Shown one piece after another: positions 1 through 15,000 of a stretch of 64,000 bases of DNA (position 1 is the first letter of the stretch; every line of letters begins with the position of its first letter). This DNA is from Mixophyes australis (lineage: Eukaryota; Chordata; Amphibia; Anura; Limnodynastidae): contig JAVHZZ010000012.1 of assembly GCA_036250195.1 (NCBI GenBank), positions 93,860,955-93,924,954 on the forward strand, given 5' to 3'. The notes beneath the pieces are model-generated. The model ran no database searches and was not told the origin of the DNA. It saw only the letters and a program-made list of their open reading frames with translations. Made by a program: the position numbers and the translations under genes.

Positions 1-3000
1 CCCACATTCACCCCTGGACCCCTCATACCCCAGGTCCCACATTCACCCCTGGATCCCTCATACTCCAGGTCCCACATTCACCCCTGGACCCCTCATACCC
101 CAGGTCCCACATTCACCCCTGGAACCCTCATACCCCAGGTCCCACATTCACCCCTGGATCTCTCATATCCCAGGTCCCATATTCACCCCTGGAACCCTCA
201 TACCCCAGGTCCCACATTCACCCCTAGATCTCTCATAACCCAGGTCCCATATTTACCCCTAGACCCCTCATACCCCAGAGGTCCCACATTCACCCCTGGA
301 CCCCTCATACCCCAGGTCCCACATTCACCCCTGGACCCCTCATACCCCAGGTCCCACATTCACCCCTGGAACCCTCATACCCCAGGTCCCATATTCACCC
401 CTGGACCCCTCATACCACAGGTCCCACATTCACCCCTGGACCCCTCATACCCCAGGTCCCACATTCACCCCTGGAACCCTCATACCCCAGGTCCCACATT
501 CACCCCTGGATCTCTCATACCCCAGGTCCCATATTCACCTCTGGACCCCTCATTCCCCAGGTCCCACATTCACCCCTAGATCTCTCATACCCCAGGTCCC
601 ATATTTACCCCTAGACCCCTCATACCCCAGAGGTCCCACATTTACCCCTGGAACCCTCATACCCCAGGTCCCATATTCACCCCTGGACCCCTCATACCCC
701 AGGTCCCACATTCACCCCTGGACCCCTCATACCCCAGGTCCCACATTCACCCCTGGAACCCTCATACCCCAGGTCCCACATTCACCCCTGGATCTCTCAT
801 ACCCCAGGTCCCATATTCACCTCTGGACCCTTCATTCCCCAGGTCCCACATTCACCCCTGGATCTCTCATACCCCAGGTCCCATATTCACCCCTGGACCC
901 CTCATTCCCCAGGTCCCACATTCAGTCCTGGACCCCTCATACCCCAGGACCCACATTCAATTCTGGACCCCTCATACCCCAGGTCCCACATTCACCCCTG
1001 GACCCCTCATACCCCAGGTCCCACATTCACCCCTGGATCCCTCATACTCCAGGTCCCACATTCACCCCTGGACCCCTCATACCCCAGGTCCCACATTCAC
1101 CCCTGGAACCCTCATATCCCAGGTCCCATATTCACCCCTGGAACCCTCATACCCCAGGTCCCACATTCACCCCTAGATCTCTCATACCCCAGGTCCCATA
1201 TTTACCCCTAGACCCCTCATACCCCAGAGGTCCCACATTCACCCCTGGACCCCTCATACCCCAGGTCCCACATTCACCCCTGGAACCCTCATACCCCAGG
1301 TCCCACATTTACCCCTGGATCTCTCATACCCCAGGTCCTATATTTACCCCTGGACCCCTCATACCCCAGGTTCCACATTCACCCCTGGATCTCTCTTACC
1401 CCAGGTCCCACATTCACCCCTGGAACCCTCATACCCCAGGTCCCACATTCACCCCTGGATCTCTCATACCCCAGGTCCCATATTTACCCCTGGACCCCTC
1501 ATACCCCAGGTCCCACATTCACCCCTGGATCTCTCTTACCCCAGGTCCCATATTCACATCTGGACCCCTCATTCCCCAGGTCCCACATTCCCCAGGTCCC
1601 ACATTCAGTCCTGGACCCCTAATACCCCAGGACCCACATTCAATTCTGGACCCCTCATACCCCAGGTCCCACATTCACCCCTGGAACCCTCATACCCCAG
1701 GTCCCACATTCACCCCTGGACCCCTCATACCCCAGGTCCCATATTCACCCCTGGAACCCTCATACCCCAGGTCCCACATTCACCCCTGGATCTCTCATAC
1801 CCCAGGTCCCATATTTACCCCTGGACCCCTCATACCCCAGGTCCCACATTCACCCCTGGAACCCTCATACCCCAGGTCCCACATTCACCCCTGGACCCCT
1901 CATACCCCAGGTCCCATATTCACCCCTGGATCTCTCATACCCCAGGTCCCATATTCACCCCTGGATCTCTCATACCCCAGGTCCCATATTCACCTCTGGA
2001 CCCCTCATTCCCCAGGTCCCACATTCACCCCTGGATCTCTCATACCCCAGGTCCCATATTCACCCCTGGACCCCTCATTCCCCAGGTCCCACATTCAGTC
2101 CTGGACCCCTCATACCCCAGGACCCACATTCAATTCTGGACCCCTCATACCCCAGGTCCCACATTCACCCCTGGAAACCTCATACCCCAGGTCCCACATT
2201 CACCCCTGGACCCCTCATACCCCAGGTCCCACATTCACCCCTGGATCCCTCATACTCCAGGTCCCACATTCACCCCTGGACCCCTTATACCCCAGGTCCC
2301 ACATTCACCCCTGGAACCCTCATACCCCAGGTCTCACATTCACCCCTGGATCTCTCATACCCCAGGTCCCATATTCACCCCTGGAACCCTCATACCCCAG
2401 GTCCCACATTCACCCCTAGATCTCTCATACCCCAGGTCCCATATTTACCCCTAGACCCCTCATACCCCAGAGGTCCCACATTCACCCCTGGACCCCTCAT
2501 ACCCCAGGTCCCACATTCACCCCTGGAACCCTCATACCCCAGGTCCCACATTCACCCCTGGATCTCTCATACCCCAGGTCCCATATTTACCCCTGGACCC
2601 CTCATACCCCAGGTCCCACATTCACCCCTGGATCTCTCTTACCCCAGGTCCCATATTCACCTCTGGACCCCTCATTCCCCAGGTCCCACATTCCCCAGGT
2701 CCCACATTCAGTCCTGGACCCCTAATACCCCAGGACCCACATTCACCCCTGGACCCCTTATACCCCAGGTCCCACATTCACCCCTGGAACCCTCATACCC
2801 CAGGTCCCACATTCACCCCTGGATCTCTCATACCCCAGGTCCCATATTCACCCCTGGAACCCTCATACCCCAGGTCCCACATTCACCCCTGGAACCCTCA
2901 TACCCCAGGTCCCACATTCACCCCTGGATCTCTCATACCCCAGGTCCCATATTTACCCCTAGACCCCTCATACCCCAGAGGTCCCACATTCACCCCTGGA

Positions 3001-6000
3001 CCCCTCATACCCCAGGTCCCACATTCACCCCTGGACCCCTCATACCCCAGGTCCCACATTCACCCCTGGAACCCTCATACCCCAGGTCCCATATTCACCC
3101 CTGGACCCCTCATACCCCAGGTCCCACATTCACCCCTGGACCCCTCATACCCCAGGTCCCACATTCACCCCTGGAACCCTCATACCCCAGGTCCCACATT
3201 CACCCCTGGATCTCTCATACCCCAGGTCCCATATTCACCTCTGGACCCCTCATTCCCCAGGTCCCACATTCACCCCTAGATCTCTCATACCCCAGGTCCC
3301 ATATTTACCCCTAGACCCCTCATACCCCAGAGGTCCCACATTTACCCCTGGAACCCTCATACCCCAGGTCCCATATTCACCCCTGGACCCCTCATACCCC
3401 AGGTCCCACATTCACCCCTGGACCCCTCATACCCCAGGTCCCACATTCACCCCTGGAACCCTCATACCCCAGGTCCCACATTCACCCCTGGATCTCTCAT
3501 ACCCCAGGTCCCATATTCACCTCTGGACCCTTCATTCCCCAGGTCCCACATTCACCCCTGGATCTCTCATACCCCAGGTCCCATATTCACCCCTGGACCC
3601 CTCATTCCCCAGGTCCCACATTCAGTCCTGGACCCCTCATACCCCAGGACCCACATTCAATTCTGGACCCCTCATACCCCAGGTCCCACATTCACCCCTG
3701 GACCCCTCATACCCCAGGTCCCACATTCACCCCTGGATCCCTCATACTCCAGGTCCCACATTCACCCCTGGACCCCTCATACCCCAGGTCCCACATTCAC
3801 CCCTGGAACCCTCATATCCCAGGTCCCATATTCACCCCTGGAACCCTCATACCCCAGGTCCCACATTCACCCCTAGATCTCTCATACCCCAGGTCCCATA
3901 TTTACCCCTAGACCCCTCATACCCCAGAGGTCCCACATTCACCCCTGGACCCCTCATACCCCAGGTCCCACATTCACCCCTGGAACCCTCATACCCCAGG
4001 TCCCACATTCACCCCTGGATCTCTCATACCCCAGGTCCTATATTTACCCCTGGACCCCTCATACCCCAGGTTCCACATTCACCCCTGGATCTCTCTTACC
4101 CCAGGTCCCACATTCACCCCTGGAACCCTCATACCCCAGGTCCCACATTCACCCCTGGATCTCTCATACCCCAGGTCCCATATTTACCCCTGGACCCCTC
4201 ATACCCCAGGTCCCACATTCACCCCTGGATCTCTCTTACCCCAGGTCCCATATTCACATCTGGACCCCTCATTCCCCAGGTCCCACATTCCCCAGGTCCC
4301 ACATTCAGTCCTGGACCCCTAATACCCCAGGACCCACATTCAATTCTGGACCCCTCATACCCCAGGTCCCACATTCACCCCTGGAACCCTCATACCCCAG
4401 GTCCCACATTCACCCCTGGACCCCTCATACCCCAGGTCCCATATTCACCCCTGGAACCCTCATACCCCAGGTCCCACATTCACCCCTGGATCTCTCATAC
4501 CCCAGGTCCCATATTTACCCCTGGACCCCTCATACCCCAGGTCCCACATTCACCCCTGGAACCCTCATACCCCAGGTCCCACATTCACCCCTGGACCCCT
4601 CATACCCCAGGTCCCATATTCACCCCTGGATCTCTCATACCCCAGGTCCCATATTCACCCCTGGATCTCTCATACCCCAGGTCCCATATTCACCTCTGGA
4701 CCCCTCATTCCCCAGGTCCCACATTCACCCCTGGATCTCTCATACCCCAGGTCCCATATTCACCCCTGGACCCCTCATTCCCCAGGTCCCACATTCAGTC
4801 CTGGACCCCTCATACCCCAGGACCCACATTCAATTCTGGACCCCTCATACCCCAGGTCCCACATTCACCCCTGGAAACCTCATACCCCAGGTCCCACATT
4901 CACCCCTGGACCCCTCATACCCCAGGTCCCACATTCACCCCTGGATCCCTCATACTCCAGGTCCCACATTCACCCCTGGACCCCTTATACCCCAGGTCCC
5001 ACATTCACCCCTGGAACCCTCATACCCCAGGTCTCACATTCACCCCTGGATCTCTCATACCCCAGGTCCCATATTCACCCCTGGAACCCTCATACCTCAG
5101 GTCCCACATTCACCCCTAGATCTCTCATACCCCAGGTCCCATATTTACCCCTAGACCCCTCATACCCCAGAGGTCCCACATTCACCCCTGGACCCCTCAT
5201 ACCCCAGGTCCCACATTCACCCCTGGAACCCTCATACCCCAGGTCCCACATTCACCCCTGGATCTCTCATACCCCAGGTCCCATATTTACCCCTGGACCC
5301 CTCATACCCCAGGTCCCACATTCACCCCTGGATCTCTCTTACCCCAGGTCCCATATTCACCTCTGGACCCCTCATTCCCCAGGTCCCACATTCCCCAGGT
5401 CCCACATTCAGTCCTGGACCCCTAATACCCCAGGACCCACATTCACCCCTGGACCCCTTATACCCCAGGTCCCACATTCACCCCTGGAACCCTCATACCC
5501 CAGGTCCCACATTCACCCCTGGATCTCTCATACCCCAGGTCCCATATTCACCCCTGGAACCCTCATACCCCAGGTCCCACATTCACCCCTAGATCTCTCA
5601 TACCCCAGGTCCCATATTTACCCCTAGACCCCTCATACCCCAGAGGTCCCACATTCACCCCTGGACCCCTCATACCCCAGGTCCCACATTCACCCCTGGA
5701 ACCCTCATACCCCAGGTCCCACATTCACCCCTGGACCCCTCATACCCCAGGTCCCATATTCACCCCTGGAACCCTCATACCCCAGGTCTCACATTCACCC
5801 CTGGATCTCTCATACCCCAGGTCCCATATTCACCCCTGGAACCCTCATACCCCAGGTCCCACATTCACCCCTAGATCTCTCATACCCCAGGTCCCATATT
5901 TACCCCTAGACCCCTCATACCCCAGAGGTCCCACATTCACCCCTGGACCCCTCATACCCCAGGTCCCACATTCACCCCTGGAACCCTCATACCCCAGGTC

Positions 6001-9000
6001 CCACATTCACCCCTGGATCTCTCATACCCCAGGTCCCATATTTACCCCTGGACCCCTCATACCCCAGGTCCCACATTCACCCCTGGATCTCTCTTACCCC
6101 AGGTCCCATATTCACCTCTGGACCCCTCATTCCCCAGGTCCCACATTCCCCAGGTCCCACATTCAGTCCTGGACCCCTAATACCCCAGGACCCACATTCA
6201 CCCCTGGACCCCTTATACCCCAGGTCCCACATTCACCCCTGGAACCCTCATACCCCAGGTCCCACATTCACCCCTGGATCTCTCATACCCCAGGTCCCAT
6301 ATTCACCCCTGGAACCCTCATACCCCAGGTCCCACATTCACCCCTGGAACCCTCATACCCCAGGTCCCACATTCACCCCTGGATCTCTCATACCCCAGGT
6401 CCCATATTTACCCCTAGACCCCTCATACCCCAGAGGTCCCACATTCACCCCTGGACCCCTCATACCCCAGGTCCCACATTCACCCCTGGACCCCTCATAC
6501 CCCAGGTCCCACATTCACCCCTGGAACCCTCATACCCCAGGTCCCATATTCACCCCTGGACCCCTCATACCCCAGGTCCCACATTCACCCCTGGACCCCT
6601 CATACCCCAGGTCCCACATTCACCCCTGGAACCCTCATACCCCAGGTCCCACATTCACCCCTGGATCTCTCATACCCCAGGTCCCATATTCACCTCTGGA
6701 CCCCTCATTCCCCAGGTCCCACATTCACCCCTAGATCTCTCATACCCCAGGTCCCATATTTACCCCTAGACCCCTCATACCCCAGAGGTCCCACATTTAC
6801 CCCTGGAACCCTCATACCCCAGGTCCCATATTCACCCCTGGACCCCTCATACCCCAGGTCCCACATTCACCCCTGGACCCCTCATACCCCAGGTCCCACA
6901 TTCACCCCTGGAACCCTCATACCCCAGGTCCCACATTCACCCCTGGATCTCTCATACCCCAGGTCCCATATTCACCTCTGGACCCTTCATTCCCCAGGTC
7001 CCACATTCACCCCTGGATCTCTCATACCCCAGGTCCCACATTCAATTCTGGACCCCTCATACCCCAGGTCCCACATTCACCCCTGGAACCCTCATACCCC
7101 AGGTCCCACATTCACCCCTGGATCTCTCATACCCCAGGTCCCATATTCACCTCTGGACCCTTCATTCCCCAGGTCCCACATTCAGTCCTGGACCCCTCAT
7201 ACCCCAGGACCCACATTCAATTCTGGACCCCTCATACCCCAGGTCCCACATTCACCCCTGGACCCCTCATACCCCAGGTCCCACATTCACCCCTGGATCC
7301 CTCATACTCCAGGTCCCACATTCACCCCTGGACCCCTCATACCCCAGGTCCCACATTCACCCCTGGAACCCTCATATCCCAGGTCCCATATTCACCCCTG
7401 GAACCCTCATACCCCAGGTCCCACATTCACCCCTAGATCTCTCATACCCCAGGTCCCATATTTACCCCTAGACCCCTCATACCCCAGAGGTCCCACATTC
7501 ACCCCTGGACCCCTCATACCCCAGGTCCCACATTCACCCCTGGAACCCTCATACCCCAGGTCCCACATTCACCCCTGGATCTCTCATACCCCAGGTCCTA
7601 TATTTACCCCTGGACCCCTCATACCCCAGGTTCCACATTCACCCCTGGATCTCTCTTACCCCAGGTCCCACATTCACCCCTGGAACCCTCATACCCCAGG
7701 TCCCACATTCACCCCTGGATCTCTCATACCCCAGGTCCCATATTTACCCCTGGACCCCTCATACCCCAGGTCCCACATTCACCCCTGGATCTCTCTTACC
7801 CCAGGTCCCATATTCACATCTGGACCCCTCATTCCCCAGGTCCCACATTCACCCCTGGATCCCTCATACTCCAGGTCCCACATTCACCCCTGGACCCCTC
7901 ATACCCCAGGTCCCACATTCACCCCTGGAACCCTCATACCCCAGGTCCCACATTCACCCCTGGATCTCTCATATCCCAGGTCCCATATTCACCCCTGGAA
8001 CCCTCATACCCCAGGTCCCACATTCACCCCTAGATCTCTCATAACCCAGGTCCCATATTTACCCCTAGACCCCTCATACCCCAGAGGTCCCACATTCACC
8101 CCTGGACCCCTCATACCCCAGGTCCCACATTCACCCCTGGACCCCTCATACCCCAGGTCCCACATTCACCCCTGGAACCCTCATACCCCAGGTCCCATAT
8201 TCACCCCTGGACCCCTCATACCACAGGTCCCACATTCACCCCTGGACCCCTCATACCCCAGGTCCCACATTCACCCCTGGAACCCTCATACCCCAGGTCC
8301 CACATTCACCCCTGGATCTCTCATACCCCAGGTCCCATATTCACCTCTGGACCCCTCATTCCCCAGGTCCCACATTCACCCCTAGATCTCTCATACCCCA
8401 GGTCCCATATTTACCCCTAGACCCCTCATACCCCAGAGGTCCCACATTTACCCCTGGAACCCTCATACCCCAGGTCCCATATTCACCCCTGGACCCCTCA
8501 TACCCCAGGTCCCACATTCACCCCTGGACCCCTCATACCCCAGGTCCCACATTCACCCCTGGAACCCTCATACCCCAGGTCCCACATTCACCCCTGGATC
8601 TCTCATACCCCAGGTCCCATATTCACCTCTGGACCCTTCATTCCCCAGGTCCCACATTCACCCCTGGATCTCTCATACCCCAGGTCCCATATTCACCCCT
8701 GGACCCCTCATTCCCCAGGTCCCACATTCAGTCCTGGACCCCTCATACCCCAGGACCCACATTCAATTCTGGACCCCTCATACCCCAGGTCCCACATTCA
8801 CCCCTGGACCCCTCATACCCCAGGTCCCACATTCACCCCTGGATCCCTCATACTCCAGGTCCCACATTCACCCCTGGACCCCTCATACCCCAGGTCCCAC
8901 ATTCACCCCTGGAACCCTCATATCCCAGGTCCCATATTCACCCCTGGAACCCTCATACCCCAGGTCCCACATTCACCCCTAGATCTCTCATACCCCAGGT

Positions 9001-12000
9001 CCCATATTTACCCCTAGACCCCTCATACCCCAGAGGTCCCACATTCACCCCTGGACCCCTCATACCCCAGGTCCCACATTCACCCCTGGAACCCTCATAC
9101 CCCAGGTCCCACATTTACCCCTGGATCTCTCATACCCCAGGTCCTATATTTACCCCTGGACCCCTCATACCCCAGGTTCCACATTCACCCCTGGATCTCT
9201 CTTACCCCAGGTCCCACATTCACCCCTGGAACCCTCATACCCCAGGTCCCACATTCACCCCTGGATCTCTCATACCCCAGGTCCCATATTTACCCCTGGA
9301 CCCCTCATACCCCAGGTCCCACATTCACCCCTGGATCTCTCTTACCCCAGGTCCCATATTCACATCTGGACCCCTCATTCCCCAGGTCCCACATTCCCCA
9401 GGTCCCACATTCAGTCCTGGACCCCTAATACCCCAGGACCCACATTCAATTCTGGACCCCTCATACCCCAGGTCCCACATTCACCCCTGGAACCCTCATA
9501 CCCCAGGTCCCACATTCACCCCTGGACCCCTCATACCCCAGGTCCCATATTCACCCCTGGAACCCTCATACCCCAGGTCCCACATTCACCCCTGGATCTC
9601 TCATACCCCAGGTCCCATATTTACCCCTGGACCCCTCATACCCCAGGTCCCACATTCACCCCTGGAACCCTCATACCCCAGGTCCCACATTCACCCCTGG
9701 ACCCCTCATACCCCAGGTCCCATATTCACCCCTGGATCTCTCATACCCCAGGTCCCATATTCACCCCTGGATCTCTCATACCCCAGGTCCCATATTCACC
9801 TCTGGACCCCTCATTCCCCAGGTCCCACATTCACCCCTGGATCTCTCATACCCCAGGTCCCATATTCACCCCTGGACCCCTCATTCCCCAGGTCCCACAT
9901 TCAGTCCTGGACCCCTCATACCCCAGGACCCACATTCAATTCTGGACCCCTCATACCCCAGGTCCCACATTCACCCCTGGAAACCTCATACCCCAGGTCC
10001 CACATTCACCCCTGGACCCCTCATACCCCAGGTCCCACATTCACCCCTGGATCCCTCATACTCCAGGTCCCACATTCACCCCTGGACCCCTTATACCCCA
10101 GGTCCCACATTCACCCCTGGAACCCTCATACCCCAGGTCTCACATTCACCCCTGGATCTCTCATACCCCAGGTCCCATATTCACCCCTGGAACCCTCATA
10201 CCCCAGGTCCCACATTCACCCCTAGATCTCTCATACCCCAGGTCCCATATTTACCCCTAGACCCCTCATACCCCAGAGGTCCCACATTCACCCCTGGACC
10301 CCTCATACCCCAGGTCCCACATTCACCCCTGGAACCCTCATACCCCAGGTCCCACATTCACCCCTGGATCTCTCATACCCCAGGTCCCATATTTACCCCT
10401 GGACCCCTCATACCCCAGGTCCCACATTCACCCCTGGATCTCTCTTACCCCAGGTCCCATATTCACCTCTGGACCCCTCATTCCCCAGGTCCCACATTCC
10501 CCAGGTCCCACATTCAGTCCTGGACCCCTAATACCCCAGGACCCACATTCACCCCTGGACCCCTTATACCCCAGGTCCCACATTCACCCCTGGAACCCTC
10601 ATACCCCAGGTCCCACATTCACCCCTGGATCTCTCATACCCCAGGTCCCATATTCACCCCTGGAACCCTCATACCCCAGGTCCCACATTCACCCCTGGAA
10701 CCCTCATACCCCAGGTCCCACATTCACCCCTGGATCTCTCATACCCCAGGTCCCATATTTACCCCTAGACCCCTCATACCCCAGAGGTCCCACATTCACC
10801 CCTGGACCCCTCATACCCCAGGTCCCACATTCACCCCTGGACCCCTCATACCCCAGGTCCCACATTCACCCCTGGAACCCTCATACCCCAGGTCCCATAT
10901 TCACCCCTGGACCCCTCATACCCCAGGTCCCACATTCACCCCTGGACCCCTCATACCCCAGGTCCCACATTCACCCCTGGAACCCTCATACCCCAGGTCC
11001 CACATTCACCCCTGGATCTCTCATACCCCAGGTCCCATATTCACCTCTGGACCCCTCATTCCCCAGGTCCCACATTCACCCCTAGATCTCTCATACCCCA
11101 GGTCCCATATTTACCCCTAGACCCCTCATACCCCAGAGGTCCCACATTTACCCCTGGAACCCTCATACCCCAGGTCCCATATTCACCCCTGGACCCCTCA
11201 TACCCCAGGTCCCACATTCACCCCTGGACCCCTCATACCCCAGGTCCCACATTCACCCCTGGAACCCTCATACCCCAGGTCCCACATTCACCCCTGGATC
11301 TCTCATACCCCAGGTCCCATATTCACCTCTGGACCCTTCATTCCCCAGGTCCCACATTCACCCCTGGATCTCTCATACCCCAGGTCCCATATTCACCCCT
11401 GGACCCCTCATTCCCCAGGTCCCACATTCAGTCCTGGACCCCTCATACCCCAGGACCCACATTCAATTCTGGACCCCTCATACCCCAGGTCCCACATTCA
11501 CCCCTGGACCCCTCATACCCCAGGTCCCACATTCACCCCTGGATCCCTCATACTCCAGGTCCCACATTCACCCCTGGACCCCTCATACCCCAGGTCCCAC
11601 ATTCACCCCTGGAACCCTCATATCCCAGGTCCCATATTCACCCCTGGAACCCTCATACCCCAGGTCCCACATTCACCCCTAGATCTCTCATACCCCAGGT
11701 CCCATATTTACCCCTAGACCCCTCATACCCCAGAGGTCCCACATTCACCCCTGGACCCCTCATACCCCAGGTCCCACATTCACCCCTGGAACCCTCATAC
11801 CCCAGGTCCCACATTCACCCCTGGATCTCTCATACCCCAGGTCCTATATTTACCCCTGGACCCCTCATACCCCAGGTTCCACATTCACCCCTGGATCTCT
11901 CTTACCCCAGGTCCCACATTCACCCCTGGAACCCTCATACCCCAGGTCCCACATTCACCCCTGGATCTCTCATACCCCAGGTCCCATATTTACCCCTGGA

Positions 12001-15000
12001 CCCCTCATACCCCAGGTCCCACATTCACCCCTGGATCTCTCTTACCCCAGGTCCCATATTCACATCTGGACCCCTCATTCCCCAGGTCCCACATTCCCCA
12101 GGTCCCACATTCAGTCCTGGACCCCTAATACCCCAGGACCCACATTCAATTCTGGACCCCTCATACCCCAGGTCCCACATTCACCCCTGGAACCCTCATA
12201 CCCCAGGTCCCACATTCACCCCTGGACCCCTCATACCCCAGGTCCCATATTCACCCCTGGAACCCTCATACCCCAGGTCCCACATTCACCCCTGGATCTC
12301 TCATACCCCAGGTCCCATATTTACCCCTGGACCCCTCATACCCCAGGTCCCACATTCACCCCTGGAACCCTCATACCCCAGGTCCCACATTCACCCCTGG
12401 ACCCCTCATACCCCAGGTCCCATATTCACCCCTGGATCTCTCATACCCCAGGTCCCATATTCACCCCTGGATCTCTCATACCCCAGGTCCCATATTCACC
12501 TCTGGACCCCTCATTCCCCAGGTCCCACATTCACCCCTGGATCTCTCATACCCCAGGTCCCATATTCACCCCTGGACCCCTCATTCCCCAGGTCCCACAT
12601 TCAGTCCTGGACCCCTCATACCCCAGGACCCACATTCAATTCTGGACCCCTCATACCCCAGGTCCCACATTCACCCCTGGAAACCTCATACCCCAGGTCC
12701 CACATTCACCCCTGGACCCCTCATACCCCAGGTCCCACATTCACCCCTGGATCCCTCATACTCCAGGTCCCACATTCACCCCTGGACCCCTTATACCCCA
12801 GGTCCCACATTCACCCCTGGAACCCTCATACCCCAGGTCTCACATTCACCCCTGGATCTCTCATACCCCAGGTCCCATATTCACCCCTGGAACCCTCATA
12901 CCTCAGGTCCCACATTCACCCCTAGATCTCTCATACCCCAGGTCCCATATTTACCCCTAGACCCCTCATACCCCAGAGGTCCCACATTCACCCCTGGACC
13001 CCTCATACCCCAGGTCCCACATTCACCCCTGGAACCCTCATACCCCAGGTCCCACATTCACCCCTGGATCTCTCATACCCCAGGTCCCATATTTACCCCT
13101 GGACCCCTCATACCCCAGGTCCCACATTCACCCCTGGATCTCTCTTACCCCAGGTCCCATATTCACCTCTGGACCCCTCATTCCCCAGGTCCCACATTCC
13201 CCAGGTCCCACATTCAGTCCTGGACCCCTAATACCCCAGGACCCACATTCACCCCTGGACCCCTTATACCCCAGGTCCCACATTCACCCCTGGAACCCTC
13301 ATACCCCAGGTCCCACATTCACCCCTGGATCTCTCATACCCCAGGTCCCATATTCACCCCTGGAACCCTCATACCCCAGGTCCCACATTCACCCCTAGAT
13401 CTCTCATACCCCAGGTCCCATATTTACCCCTAGACCCCTCATACCCCAGAGGTCCCACATTCACCCCTGGACCCCTCATACCCCAGGTCCCACATTCACC
13501 CCTGGAACCCTCATACCCCAGGTCCCACATTCACCCCTGGACCCCTCATACCCCAGGTCCCATATTCACCCCTGGAACCCTCAAACCCCAGGTCTCACAT
13601 TCACCCCTGGATCTCTCATACCCCAGGTCCCATATTCACCCCTGGAACCCTCATACCCCAGGTCCCACATTCACCCCTAGATCTCTCATACCCCAGGTCC
13701 CATATTTACCCCTAGACCCCTCATACCCCAGAGGTCCCACATTCACCCCTGGACCCCTCATACCCCAGGTCCCACATTCACCCCTGGAACCCTCATACCC
13801 CAGGTCCCACATTCACCCCTGGATCTCTCATACCCCAGGTCCCATATTTACCCCTGGACCCCTCATACCCCAGGTCCCACATTCACCCCTGGATCTCTCT
13901 TACCCCAGGTCCCATATTCACCTCTGGACCCCTCATTCCCCAGGTCCCACATTCCCCAGGTCCCACATTCAGTCCTGGACCCCTAATACCCCAGGACCCA
14001 CATTCACCCCTGGACCCCTTATACCCCAGGTCCCACATTCACCCCTGGAACCCTCATACCCCAGGTCCCACATTCACCCCTGGATCTCTCATACCCCAGG
14101 TCCCATATTCACCCCTGGAACCCTCATACCCCAGGTCCCACATTCACCCCTGGAACCCTCATACCCCAGGTCCCACATTCACCCCTGGATCTCTCATACC
14201 CCAGGTCCCATATTTACCCCTAGACCCCTCATACCCCAGAGGTCCCACATTCACCCCTGGACCCCTCATACCCCAGGTCCCACATTCACCCCTGGACCCC
14301 TCATACCCCAGGTCCCACATTCACCCCTGGAACCCTCATACCCCAGGTCCCATATTCACCCCTGGACCCCTCATACCCCAGGTCCCACATTCACCCCTGG
14401 ACCCCTCATACCCCAGGTCCCACATTCACCCCTGGAACCCTCATACCCCAGGTCCCACATTCACCCCTGGATCTCTCATACCCCAGGTCCCATATTCACC
14501 TCTGGACCCCTCATTCCCCAGGTCCCACATTCACCCCTAGATCTCTCATACCCCAGGTCCCATATTTACCCCTAGACCCCTCATACCCCAGAGGTCCCAC
14601 ATTTACCCCTGGAACCCTCATACCCCAGGTCCCATATTCACCCCTGGACCCCTCATACCCCAGGTCCCACATTCACCCCTGGACCCCTCATACCCCAGGT
14701 CCCACATTCACCCCTGGAACCCTCATACCCCAGGTCCCACATTCACCCCTGGATCTCTCATACCCCAGGTCCCATATTCACCTCTGGACCCTTCATTCCC
14801 CAGGTCCCACATTCACCCCTGGATCTCTCATACCCCAGGTCCCACATTCAATTCTGGACCCCTCATACCCCAGGTCCCACATTCACCCCTGGAACCCTCA
14901 TACCCCAGGTCCCACATTCACCCCTGGATCTCTCATACCCCAGGTCCCATATTCACCTCTGGACCCTTCATTCCCCAGGTCCCACATTCAGTCCTGGACC